A stretch of DNA of 39,348 nt from JBKHHU01 sp046539045 (lineage in GTDB: Bacteria; Planctomycetota; Phycisphaerae; SM23-33), in assembly GCA_046539045.1 (NCBI GenBank), contig JBKHHU010000008.1, positions 1 through 39,348 on the forward strand. Reading direction: 5' to 3'. A program made the translations under genes and the position numbers. The notes under the pieces are model-generated. The model saw only the letters and a program-made list of their open reading frames with translations, did not search any database and was not told the origin of the DNA. Of this stretch, positions 32,408-39,348 are shown one piece after another; the first letter of the stretch is position 1, and each line of letters begins with the position of its first letter.

Positions 32408-35101
32408 ATGCCAACTGATTATTCCGTAACGACTTGCCGGGACCTGAGAGAGAAGTTCCAACAGCAGGACCTTCTCCGGCCGATGCGCGTCAACCAATAC
32501 GACGCCGGTGATCTGCTGACCTACGAAGTGACCGGCGTGGTCCCGAACCGGCCGGCGACGGTGACAGTCGAGATCGAAAAGTTTGTCGGCGGAGGCTTCG
32601 CCGGGCAGGTATACCGCGTCATCGCCCGCGAAATCGACGCTCCCGACGGCGAGATCTCCGGGCTGGAAGTCGGCGGAGTGTACGCGATGAAGATCCTCCG
32701 CCCGCCCAGCCGGATGGGGCAGAAATTCCGCGACTTCGTCTATGGCATCGGTTTCCAGGCCCCGTTCTCGCTCCAGGTCAATCCTCACGCGGCCCGCGCG
32801 GGAGCTCTCTGGCAGAAATTCATCCGCCGCGGAGCGCAAGTCGAATTCGGAACCGAACGCGCGGTCGTGGATATTCTCGCGACCTTCGTGGATGAGCGGC
32901 TGGGCTCCTGCGGCGAACTCAGCGAATGGGTCAGCGGCAGGACATGGCACTTCGAGGTCGACGACCATCTGCTGGCGCGATACCGCTGGAAACCCGGCCG
33001 GGAGCATGAGGGCTCGGCAGAGTACCTGGCGAAGAAGGATTTCATGGCCCGCGTGGTCAAGCTGTTCCACCGGATGGGAGCCGCTGAACTGGGCAGGCAG
33101 TACGAGTGGTGGACCTGCAAATCCCAGCCGAACGCGCTGAAGCGTCTGGACTGCGAGGGCGATCCGCGGAAGGGCCTGACGGCAGTGGATTTCCGTGCCG
33201 GTCTGGCCCTGCTGCCAATGGTGCCGATGAGCCCCGGCGACATCCCGCTGATTTTCAAGGGGATCGGGCGGGGCAGCCTGGTGCAGTTCGACCGCGGGAA
33301 CCTCGAGAAACTGCAGCGATTCATCGCCGAGCACCCCGAGCACTTCGCGGACATGCAGGACGCCCTGGAGGATCTGAAGCGAAACGAGGAGCTTTACCGG
33401 GACTCGCAGATCGACGTGACGCATAATCACGTGCGTCTGGTGAGCGACAAGAGCCTGTGGGATCGGATCTTCCATGCCACCGTCGACAGCTATGAGATCC
33501 GCAACCAGACCGATCCGGACATGACCCGCAAGCTGCGTAACTCCAAGCCACTGACGGCATTATACGCCGTGGCGGGACTGGTGCCCGGGCTGATCGCACT
33601 GGTCGGTGCGCTGATTTTCGTCGCGATGCTGCTGGCGGGATGGCTGACGTGGCTCAACGGAATCGCCATCGTGCTGATGGTGCTGTTGTTGCGCCGCGTG
33701 GCGAGGTTCGCTCGCCTCCTGTGGGGCAACGGGCAGATCCGCGCACACTACAGTGACGCCTTGAGAGACGACGACTATCGCCGGCGTGCTCTTCATGGCC
33801 ACATGCTCGAGACACTGATCGGCTGGCACCGCGACGGCAGGGTGTCTGAAGGGAAGGTGCGGCAGATTCAGGCGTCCCCGGCGTGGATGATCCTGCACGT
33901 GCCGATGTCGATATTACCGGTCGGCCTGCATCGGTTCATGACCGACGGGCAGTTCTTCCGCGAGAAGCTGTCGTTCATCTTCGTCCGCCCGGTGCGATTG
34001 TACTTCAATGCCGAAGCCCGCGAGCAGTGGCTGCTGGAGATGCTGGAGACCGGCAGAAAGAACGGGATGCTCAGCAAAGAGGATGATGAGCAGATCCGCA
34101 GCCGCCTGAAGGAACCGTTCATCCAGAAGTACCTCAAGAGTCTGGCGGTGCACGTCTGCACGCTGCCGATCACGCAGATCGTATCCGTGACGATCGCCAT
34201 TTATGTAGCGTGGCGGTACGGAAGCACGACGGCGGAGGCGTGGGCATACGCGGTGGGCATTCTGGCGCTGTTCCAGGTCACTCCGATCTCTCCAGGCTCT
34301 TTCGCCCGGGGCAGTTATGTGGTGTACCTGGTGATCCGGGACCGCAACCTGCGGGATTACAATATTGCGGTGGTGCTGGGCTTCTTCAAGTACGTGGGGT
34401 ACCTTGCGTTCCCGATCCAGATGGCGTACCGCTATCCCGCCCTGGCGCGGTTCATGGCAGGGCACTGGGCAACCGGTGCGGTGCACATCATCCCGGTCTT
34501 CGGCGAGTCCGGCGCACTGCCCGAACATTCGGTATTTGACGTGTTTTACAACCTCCCGCTGACTCTGAGGCGTCGCATGCGTGCGCGGGCGGAGGTTCGC
34601 GAGCCGCTGGCGAACCGGTCCTGGCCGGCATGGGCGGCCGCAGGGCTTGGTATTGCGGGCTTGATCGGTTTGGATCTGCTCTGGCAGGCGGTGACAGGCA
34701 CCTATCCGACGCTGCGCACCAACTGGTATCTCGAGATCATCCTGCCGGTGGCGGCCGGCGTGACCATCGCTTTGACGGCGGGCGGAATGCAGACCGGCAA
34801 GCGGATCGTCCGGGCGGCGCTGTTCGGCGGCCTGCTGATTTCGGTGGGCTACTTTGCCTATCGGTCTGCGGTGAACGGGATCTGGCCGGTTTCGACGAGT
34901 GACAAGTGGTACACGGTGACGCTTGATTTCGCCGGTGTTCTCCTGTGGCGGGTGCTGATTTTCGGGCTGCTGGCGTTTGTCGCCTCGGCAGTGACGGAAC
35001 TGTTCGCCCCCGAACCGCCGGAGAAGGCCGAGGAAGAAGTACCCACACCCAAACCGCAATCGCAGATTGAGAAAGAACCGGAACAGCCGGTGGCGAAGTA
35101 A
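32408..35101 (+). CDS. Kinase-like domain fused to a polytopic membrane domain, unknown function
   Basis: The 897-residue product has two parts. Residues 50-300 resemble a protein-kinase/ABC1-like fold: a Gly-rich loop GGGFAGQVY (61-69), YAMK with K95, SQPNALKR with N242 where a catalytic loop would end, and DFR (261-263) where DFG is expected. The position of the catalytic Asp, five before N242, is C237, so it may be a pseudokinase or nonstandard kinase. Residues 382-862 contain about eight to ten membrane helices, with conserved-looking TPISPGSFARG (625-635) and FFKYVGYL. The C-terminal 35 residues are Pro/Glu-rich. An AGGAGA Shine-Dalgarno sequence precedes the ATG. The gene stands alone, divergent from addB. 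No function is assigned; similarity to the kinase fold is my reading of motifs only. Confidence 0.85.
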   Translation: MPTDYSVTTCRDLREKFQQQDLLRPMRVNQYDAGDLLTYEVTGVVPNRPATVTVEIEKFVGGGFAGQVYRVIAREIDAPDGEISGLEVGGVYAMKILRPPSRMGQKFRDFVYGIGFQAPFSLQVNPHAARAGALWQKFIRRGAQVEFGTERAVVDILATFVDERLGSCGELSEWVSGRTWHFEVDDHLLARYRWKPGREHEGSAEYLAKKDFMARVVKLFHRMGAAELGRQYEWWTCKSQPNALKRLDCEGDPRKGLTAVDFRAGLALLPMVPMSPGDIPLIFKGIGRGSLVQFDRGNLEKLQRFIAEHPEHFADMQDALEDLKRNEELYRDSQIDVTHNHVRLVSDKSLWDRIFHATVDSYEIRNQTDPDMTRKLRNSKPLTALYAVAGLVPGLIALVGALIFVAMLLAGWLTWLNGIAIVLMVLLLRRVARFARLLWGNGQIRAHYSDALRDDDYRRRALHGHMLETLIGWHRDGRVSEGKVRQIQASPAWMILHVPMSILPVGLHRFMTDGQFFREKLSFIFVRPVRLYFNAEAREQWLLEMLETGRKNGMLSKEDDEQIRSRLKEPFIQKYLKSLAVHVCTLPITQIVSVTIAIYVAWRYGSTTAEAWAYAVGILALFQVTPISPGSFARGSYVVYLVIRDRNLRDYNIAVVLGFFKYVGYLAFPIQMAYRYPALARFMAGHWATGAVHIIPVFGESGALPEHSVFDVFYNLPLTLRRRMRARAEVREPLANRSWPAWAAAGLGIAGLIGLDLLWQAVTGTYPTLRTNWYLEIILPVAAGVTIALTAGGMQTGKRIVRAALFGGLLISVGYFAYRSAVNGIWPVSTSDKWYTVTLDFAGVLLWRVLIFGLLAFVASAVTELFAPEPPEKAEEEVPTPKPQSQIEKEPEQPVAK

Positions 35102-35137
35102 TGAGATTGGATTTTTGAGGTGAGATCATGCCATTGA

Positions 35138-35183
35138 GGATTTACGGCGAGGTGGAATCATCTTCAATCCCCCGCCGTAATCC
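35138..35183. terminator. Hairpin between the convergent kinase-like and pgpA genes
   Basis: GGATTTACGGCG (35138-35149) pairs with CGCCGTAATCC (35173-35183) over 11 bases with one bulged T and a 23-base loop. It lies between two converging genes, so a bidirectional transcript end is plausible, but T-runs are weak. Confidence 0.45.
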
Positions 35184-35206
35184 ATCATCGCAAATCCGCA
35201 ATGCGA

Positions 35207-35704
35207 TCACTGCCACTGCAGGATCAGGCGGAAGATAATCTGCAGCGTCAGGTTTCCGTAGAGGGCGGCGATGAGGTCGTCGGCCAGCACGCCCCAACCG
35301 CGGGGCAGCGCTTCGACGTTGCGAACCGGTGGCGGTTTGAGGATGTCGAAGAACCGGAACCCGAGGAACCCCGCGATGCCGATGATCAGCCACTGCCCGG
35401 CCCCGCTGCCGAACGGCAGGAGCATGAAAGTCAGGGCCTGACCGGCCCATTCGTCGATCACGCACTGGCCGGGGTCTTTCCCGCCGAATTCCACCTCCCC
35501 CAGCGGGCCCAGAGCGATGCACGCCACGGACGATAGAACCACGATCCCGCCCATGGCTGAGGCAATCCAGACCGGATCACCGTTGACGCCGAAGATGATC
35601 GCCAGGAAAGCCGCGGCAATGACCGCCGAGCCCCACGTCCCGTGGGCGATCGGCAGGTAGCCCGATCCGAACCCGCTCAGAATGAAGATGCCCAGTTTAC
35701 GCAT
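35207..35704 (-). CDS. pgpA: Phosphatidylglycerophosphatase A
   Basis: PgpA removes the phosphate from phosphatidylglycerophosphate to give phosphatidylglycerol at the inner membrane. Family motifs are visible: FGSGYLPIAHGTWGS (12-26, where most have PGTxGS), DPGQCVIDEWAGQ with the acidic pair, FRFFDILKPPP, and GWGVLADDLIAALYGN. The 165-residue length and four hydrophobic segments are normal. The start overlaps the end of pgsA by 8 bases, so the enzyme acting next in the pathway is made from the same mRNA. Confidence 0.95.
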   Translation of the reverse strand: MRKLGIFILSGFGSGYLPIAHGTWGSAVIAAAFLAIIFGVNGDPVWIASAMGGIVVLSSVACIALGPLGEVEFGGKDPGQCVIDEWAGQALTFMLLPFGSGAGQWLIIGIAGFLGFRFFDILKPPPVRNVEALPRGWGVLADDLIAALYGNLTLQIIFRLILQWQ

Positions 35705-36353
35705 TCTGCAGAATAAGCTTCCTTGATCGTTTGACGTAAGCGAAGCCGCTCAAGACGGTTACGAACACCGCAAGCCACACCAGCAACAGGCGAAACGCGA
35801 TGGCCCACGGCACGTCGGGCAGGTTGGCGATCTGGAACAGCGTCACGCAGATCGCCACCGACTGGACCAGCATCTTGATCTTGCCTGCCTGGGTCGCGGG
35901 GAATTTTAGCCCCTGGGACTCACTATATCCGCGAATAGCAGAGATTATGAACTCCCTGCCCATGATGACCACCACCATCCACGCCTGCACACCGGTCAGC
36001 GAATGACCAGTGATCCAGTAGGGCAGGCTCCGCTCGAAATCCGAGGTGCCCGGCGAGAAGGTGAAGTTCGAGCCGGCCAGCATCGCAAACGCACCCAGCA
36101 CCAGAACCTTGTCCACGAACGGATCCACGATCCGTCCGAAAGCACTGGTCCAGTTGTACTTGCGCGCCAGCCATCCATCGAGCACATCCGTGATCCCCGC
36201 CACCACGTAGATGGCGAAGGCGATGTTCAGCAACCACTGGTAGGTTACCGCATGCGTGCGATCGGAATCGAAGGTTCCGACCAGCACGAAGAAGATGGCG
36301 GCGAGGAACATGCGGCCGATCGTCAGGCGGTTGGGGGTTTTCTCCCAGGACAT
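35697..36353 (-). CDS. pgsA: CDP-diacylglycerol-glycerol-3-phosphate 3-phosphatidyltransferase
   Basis: PgsA makes phosphatidylglycerophosphate from CDP-diacylglycerol and glycerol 3-phosphate in the membrane. The CDP-alcohol phosphotransferase motif D-G-x2-A-R-x8-G-x3-D-x3-D is complete in DGWLARKYN...FGRIVDPFVD (about residues 59-81). The product has 218 residues and about six helices. A hydrophilic loop near 105-125 is longer than in short homologues. GGAG lies seven bases before the ATG. It forms a two-gene unit with pgpA, downstream of rimO on the same strand. Confidence 0.95.
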   Translation of the reverse strand: MSWEKTPNRLTIGRMFLAAIFFVLVGTFDSDRTHAVTYQWLLNIAFAIYVVAGITDVLDGWLARKYNWTSAFGRIVDPFVDKVLVLGAFAMLAGSNFTFSPGTSDFERSLPYWITGHSLTGVQAWMVVVIMGREFIISAIRGYSESQGLKFPATQAGKIKMLVQSVAICVTLFQIANLPDVPWAIAFRLLLVWLAVFVTVLSGFAYVKRSRKLILQNA

Positions 36354-36373
36354 TTACTTGCTCCATCCTGTGT

Positions 36374-36396
36374 GTGCCCGAACCGAGGGCGGGCAC
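36374..36396 (-). other. Hairpin between rimO and pgsA
   Basis: GTGCCCG (36374-36380) and CGGGCAC (36390-36396) form a perfect 7-bp stem with a 9-base loop, about 20 bases before the pgsA start. It could end the rimO transcript or lie in the pgsA leader; no T-run is present. Confidence 0.4.
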
Positions 36397-36516
36397 CGTT
36401 ACGGGTGACGGCAAACTGCTGCTGCCATTGTGCGGATTCCGTCGACAATCGCAACCGCGGAGTGCGGAAAGTATGCAACGTTCCGAACTCATGGCCGATA
36501 AAGCGGTTGCATCCGC

Positions 36517-37836
36517 TCACTCCGGAGCCACGATCAGGTCATAACCATCGTAGCCGACAACGGTCGTCCGGATGAACGCACCCTCGTCGACCGGCTGGGT
36601 CAGGAAGCAGACGCTGTCGATCTCGGGAGCCTGTCCGTAGTGCCTTCCGACGCAGCGGCCCTGATCGTCGATCCCATCGACCAGCACCTGGATCGGCTGG
36701 TTCATCATCGCGTCATTGTTCTCGAAGGCGATCTGCTGCTGGGTGAGCATAACCTGTTGGGCACGTTGGGCTTTCACCTCATTCGGAATCCGGTCCTCCA
36801 GGCCGGCGGCGGGTGTTCCTTCCTCCGGCGAATACTCGAAAACCCCCAGCGCATCGAACGCGAAATCGTCCACAAACTCCAGCAGCTCCTGGAATTGCGC
36901 ATCGGTCTCGCCGGGGAAGCCCACAATGAACGTCGTCCGCAGAACGACCCCCGGAATGGTCTCGCGGATCTTGTCCAGCAGGGCTTCCGTCTCGGCCCGG
37001 GTGACATTCCGCCCCATCCGCTTGAGAACGGGGTCGGATATATGTTGAAGGGGCAGATCGACATACGGAACGATGTGCTCGGCGCCCGCTATGGTGTCAA
37101 TCAGCTTGTCGCTGAACCGCTGCGGGTAGGCGTAGAGCAACCGCACCCAGCCGGGGACCACCTCATCCAGCGACTTCAGCAGGTCCGCCAGATCGACCTC
37201 CTCGTCCAGGTCCAGGCCGTAACTGGTTGTGTCCTGAGCGATTACATTCACCTCGAAACACCCGCTGTCCACCAGTTCCTGCGCCTCGGCCAACACCGTC
37301 TCGGGTGTCTTGGAGCGGAACGGGCCGCGAATGTCCGGAATCGTGCAGAACGTGCACCGCTGGTCGCAGCCTTCGGCGATGCGAAGATAGCCGGTGTGCG
37401 GGGGCGTCAGGCGGAACCTGCCCGCATCGATGGCCACCCCGCCGCGGTAGGGCGTGACGACTGTATGCTGGCCGGCACCGCGGACTGCAGAAAGGATCTC
37501 GCCCCGGTCGTTGACGCCTACGACGGCATCCACGCCAGGAGCAAGATCGTAAAGCTTGTCCGCGTCGCGAGTTGCGAGGCAACCGGCCACGACCACCCGT
37601 CGGGCCGGCCCGCGAGTTTTCTGTTGCACCGCCTCGGAGATCACCGCCAGGGACTCATCGCGGGCGGCAGAGAGGAACCCGCAGGTATTGATGACAATGA
37701 CGTCGGCCTGGTCCATCGGCGCACCGACGACGCATCCGCCGGCGGCAAGGTCCGCCAGCATCTTCTCACTGTCGACGAGATTCTTCGGGCACCCCAGCGA
37801 CACCAGGGCCACGCGCAGTTCTGTTTCGATACTCAT
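36517..37836 (-). CDS. rimO: Ribosomal protein S12 methylthiotransferase
   Basis: RimO adds a methylthio group to an aspartate of ribosomal protein S12 using two iron-sulfur clusters and S-adenosylmethionine. The N-terminal cluster cysteines are C16 (VSLGCPKNLVDSE), C52 and C86. The radical-SAM motif is C157-x3-C161-x2-C164 in EGCDQRCTFCTIP. A TRAM domain occupies about the last 65 residues. SLGCPKN and the lack of an extra N-terminal domain favour RimO over MiaB. The product has 439 residues from the ATG at 37836. An upstream in-frame TTG lies before the -10 box and is not used here. The ATG has no Shine-Dalgarno sequence and follows the predicted transcription start by a few bases. Confidence 0.95.
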   Translation of the reverse strand: MSIETELRVALVSLGCPKNLVDSEKMLADLAAGGCVVGAPMDQADVIVINTCGFLSAARDESLAVISEAVQQKTRGPARRVVVAGCLATRDADKLYDLAPGVDAVVGVNDRGEILSAVRGAGQHTVVTPYRGGVAIDAGRFRLTPPHTGYLRIAEGCDQRCTFCTIPDIRGPFRSKTPETVLAEAQELVDSGCFEVNVIAQDTTSYGLDLDEEVDLADLLKSLDEVVPGWVRLLYAYPQRFSDKLIDTIAGAEHIVPYVDLPLQHISDPVLKRMGRNVTRAETEALLDKIRETIPGVVLRTTFIVGFPGETDAQFQELLEFVDDFAFDALGVFEYSPEEGTPAAGLEDRIPNEVKAQRAQQVMLTQQQIAFENNDAMMNQPIQVLVDGIDDQGRCVGRHYGQAPEIDSVCFLTQPVDEGAFIRTTVVGYDGYDLIVAPE

Positions 37837-37845
37837 GATCGCGTC

Positions 37846-37875
37846 ATGATATCCCAGCGCGGTGGTGGTGGGCAA
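37846..37875 (-). promoter_or_regulatory. rimO promoter, probably leaderless
   Basis: TTGCCC (37875-37870) and TATCAT (37851-37846) are spaced by 18 bases on the minus strand. The ATG at 37836 is nine bases after the -10 box, which leaves a leader of only two or three bases. Confidence 0.5.
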
Positions 37876-37893
37876 ATCAAAGCGAGATCGATA

Positions 37894-37921
37894 TTGGAAT
37901 TCCCGTCGGATGGCGTATCAT
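37894..37921 (+). promoter_or_regulatory. Promoter of the dihydrouridine synthase gene
   Basis: TTGGAA (37894-37899) and TATCAT (37916-37921) are spaced by 16 bases. The leader would be about 100 bases and contains a hairpin and short direct repeats. Confidence 0.45.
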
Positions 37922-37930
37922 GTGAGCCGC

Positions 37931-37969
37931 AGGCAGAGCTGCAAACTCGGAATTCTCGTATCTCTGCCT
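37931..37969 (+). other. Leader hairpin upstream of dus
   Basis: AGGCAGAG (37931-37938) and CTCTGCCT (37962-37969) form a perfect 8-bp stem around a 23-base loop, just downstream of the predicted transcription start. Confidence 0.45.
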
Positions 37970-37973
37970 GTTG

Positions 37974-38003
37974 AAAACTGCGCAAAACTGCGGAAAAACT
38001 CCG
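37974..38003 (+). repeat. Three tandem short repeats in the dus leader
   Basis: AAAACTGCG occurs at 37974-37982 and 37984-37992, and AAAACTCCG follows at 37995-38003. Spacing is 10 and 11 bases, close to one helical turn. Confidence 0.5.
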
Positions 38004-38030
38004 AGAGGACCTTGTCGGAAAACCGGACCG

Positions 38031-39008
38031 ATGCAGATACAAGCAATGAAAATCGGGAGTTTGACCATCGATTTCCCCGTCGTGCTCGCGCCGCTGGCTG
38101 GGTACTCGGACCTCGCGTACCGGACCATCGTCCGCCGTCTCGGCTGCGAGTTCTGCACCACCGAGATGATGCTCGACAAGTGCGTGCTCGTGACGCGCCG
38201 GAAGAAGAATCCGCTGATCGCGACCGACGACCTCGACCACCCCTGCGGCGGGCAGTTGATCGGGAACGAGCCGAAGACTATGGCCGCCGCGGCAGTGAAA
38301 TTGCAGGAGATGGGGTTCGACCTGGTCGATCTGAATTTTGGCTGCCCGGTGCACAAGGCCCGCAAGCGGCGGAGGGGCGGATACATGATGACCCAGCCGG
38401 ATCGCGTGGTCGCCATCGCCGAAGCCGTCGTCCGTGCCGTCGACATCCCGGTCACCGTCAAGGTGCGGCAGAAGTTCGAGAATGACGAGAACCACGAGGC
38501 GTTCTACCGGCTGGCCGACGGCTGTCGCGATGCCGGTGCCGACGCGATCATCGTCCATGCCCGAAGCGTCGAGCAGAAATACGCCGGTCAGGCCGACTGG
38601 GATTTCCTGCGGGAGGTGCGGAGTCGCTATCCGGACTGGACGGTGCTGGGCAGCGGCGACATTCTGGACCCCGCCCACGCACTGCGGATGCTCGACGAAA
38701 CCGGCATGGACGCAGCCCTCGCCGCCCGCGGGGCCATCGGCAATCCCTGGTTCTTCCGACAGGCCAAGGACCTTGCTGCAGGACGTCAGCCGTACCAGCC
38801 CGACCTGGCCGAGCAGAAAGAGGTCCTCCTGGAGCACATGAACCTTGCCGTCGAACTCTACGGACCCGAGAAGGGCCCGAAGATCATGCGGAAACACGGG
38901 ATCAAGTACGCCCGCATGCACCCGCACCCCAAGCAACTGCGCATGGCGTTCGTGGAAGTCAAATCCCCCGAAGACTGGATGACCGTCGTGGAAAACTACT
39001 ACGGCTAG
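38031..39008 (+). CDS. dus: tRNA-dihydrouridine synthase
   Basis: This flavoenzyme reduces uridine to dihydrouridine in tRNA D-loops using NADPH. The TIM-barrel motifs are in order: LAPLAGYSD (19-27), LNFGCP with catalytic C105, VKVR, HARSVEQKYAG (usually HGRTREQ) and ARGAIGNPWFF. The stretch after the catalytic cysteine, HKARKRRRGG, is more basic than the usual KVxKxGAG and may reflect a subgroup. Of the DusA/B/C types it is nearest DusB in layout. The 325-residue length is normal. The ATG at 38031 is the likeliest start, with another at 38046; both have poor Shine-Dalgarno sequences. Confidence 0.93.
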   Translation: MQIQAMKIGSLTIDFPVVLAPLAGYSDLAYRTIVRRLGCEFCTTEMMLDKCVLVTRRKKNPLIATDDLDHPCGGQLIGNEPKTMAAAAVKLQEMGFDLVDLNFGCPVHKARKRRRGGYMMTQPDRVVAIAEAVVRAVDIPVTVKVRQKFENDENHEAFYRLADGCRDAGADAIIVHARSVEQKYAGQADWDFLREVRSRYPDWTVLGSGDILDPAHALRMLDETGMDAALAARGAIGNPWFFRQAKDLAAGRQPYQPDLAEQKEVLLEHMNLAVELYGPEKGPKIMRKHGIKYARMHPHPKQLRMAFVEVKSPEDWMTVVENYYG

Positions 39009-39130
39009 CCGGCCGCGGCTACCGCTATTGGACCCCACCACCGCACCAGTAGCCCTCGCCGGGAGCCCGCGACGGCAGTCGCGCGGTTGATGCGACCAAT
39101 GGGACAAGGTCGCCCGTAGCTTGCTAGGGT

Positions 39131-39154
39131 GCGTGCGTTTTCTGCTACGCACGC
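39131..39154. repeat. Palindromic element downstream of dus
   Basis: GCGTGCG (39131-39137) and CGCACGC (39148-39154) flank a 10-base loop. It resembles REP-like palindromes and may also end the dus transcript. No other copy was recognised in the window, apart from the unrelated palindrome at 39308-39329. Confidence 0.35.
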
Positions 39155-39207
39155 TGCCGGACGATGCCGACAAGCGGCTGGAGGTCGGCCGTGAGCGGTC
39201 GGTGCTC

Positions 39208-39348
39208 TCAGGTCGCTGCTTCAAAGACGTACGTCACGCGAATCTCACCGGCCGTGCGTTCAAGCACCGGCGTCGGCGCCGTGTACATATCAACACCGCG
39301 CGGCAGCGTGCGGAAGCGAGCTTCCGCACCCTTGTATCTTTCGACCAT
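39208..39348 (-). CDS. C-terminal end of an unidentified gene (partial)
   Basis: The frame is open from the window edge to a TGA at 39208-39210, giving 46 residues that end in GEIRVTYVFEAAT. An ATG coincides with the last three bases of the window, so this could be a complete tiny protein, but it more likely continues beyond. The strand-like ending and the codon choice look coding. No family was recognised. A perfect 10-bp palindrome lies within it (39308-39329). Confidence 0.5.
   Translation of the reverse strand: MVERYKGAEARFRTLPRGVDMYTAPTPVLERTAGEIRVTYVFEAAT
39308..39329. repeat. Perfect 10-bp inverted repeat near the right edge
   Basis: GTGCGGAAGC and GCTTCCGCAC are separated by two bases. 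It looks like a REP-type palindrome. If the partial minus-strand frame is real, the repeat codes for AEARFRT within it. Confidence 0.5.

Noticed and set aside
37833..39224. Minus-strand frame of 463 codons across the dus gene
   Set aside because: The dus gene has all family motifs on the plus strand; the opposite frame is a GC-bias shadow.
1..39348. CRISPR arrays, tRNA or rRNA genes, insertion sequences, phage genes
   Set aside because: No regularly spaced repeats, cloverleaf-like or rRNA-like stretches, transposase motifs or phage structural genes were found on reading both strands.

Overview
The window is GC-rich, gene-dense bacterial chromosome with about 29 protein genes and no recognisable tRNA, rRNA, CRISPR array or insertion sequence. 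The best guess for the source is a planctomycete, perhaps Phycisphaerae. This rests on the V-type ATPase cluster in the order E, DUF2764, A, B, D, I, K, on the cytidylate-kinase-like protein, and on the large membrane protein with a kinase-like N-terminus. It is an inference from gene content, not from a phylogenetic marker. No gene-free stretch exceeds 300 bases.

Layout. 1-3.9 kb (+): uvrA and an N-acetylneuraminate-lyase-like gene. 4.0-6.0 kb (-): a small membrane protein and a phosphomannomutase/phosphoglucomutase. 6.2-12.7 kb (+): a metal-dependent cyclase/formamidase-like hydrolase, an outer-membrane TolC-type lipoprotein, a WYL regulator broken by a frameshift, dtd overlapping it, a DEAD-box RNA helicase and a MenA-like UbiA prenyltransferase. 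12.7-14.2 kb (-): a VanZ-like protein and a ParA ATPase, divergent from a secreted esterase-like lipoprotein (+). 15.1-22.7 kb (-): the seven-gene V-type ATPase operon. 23-25 kb (-): a cytidylate-kinase-like protein and a membrane PIN-TRAM protein. 25.2-32.1 kb (-): addB-addA, a helicase-nuclease pair for double-strand-break processing. 32.4-35.1 kb (+): an 897-residue protein with a degenerate kinase-like N-terminus and a polytopic membrane C-terminus, the least understood gene here. 35.2-37.8 kb (-): pgpA, pgsA and rimO. 38.0-39.0 kb (+): a tRNA-dihydrouridine synthase. The right edge holds the end of a gene on the minus strand.

Themes. Several genes (nanA-like, parA, addB, rimO, and nearly uvrA) have a -10 box so close to the start codon that the mRNA would be leaderless or almost so, and they lack a Shine-Dalgarno sequence. 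Others (V-ATPase genes, tolC, the prenyltransferase, the kinase-like gene) have good Shine-Dalgarno sequences. The V-type ATPase c subunit keeps the Gln/Gln/Glu set known for sodium binding, so the operon may encode a sodium-translocating enzyme. AddA and AddB both carry a four-cysteine iron-sulfur pattern around their nuclease domains, whereas the classical enzyme has it only in AddB. The pgsA and pgpA genes encode consecutive steps of phosphatidylglycerol synthesis and overlap by 8 bases.
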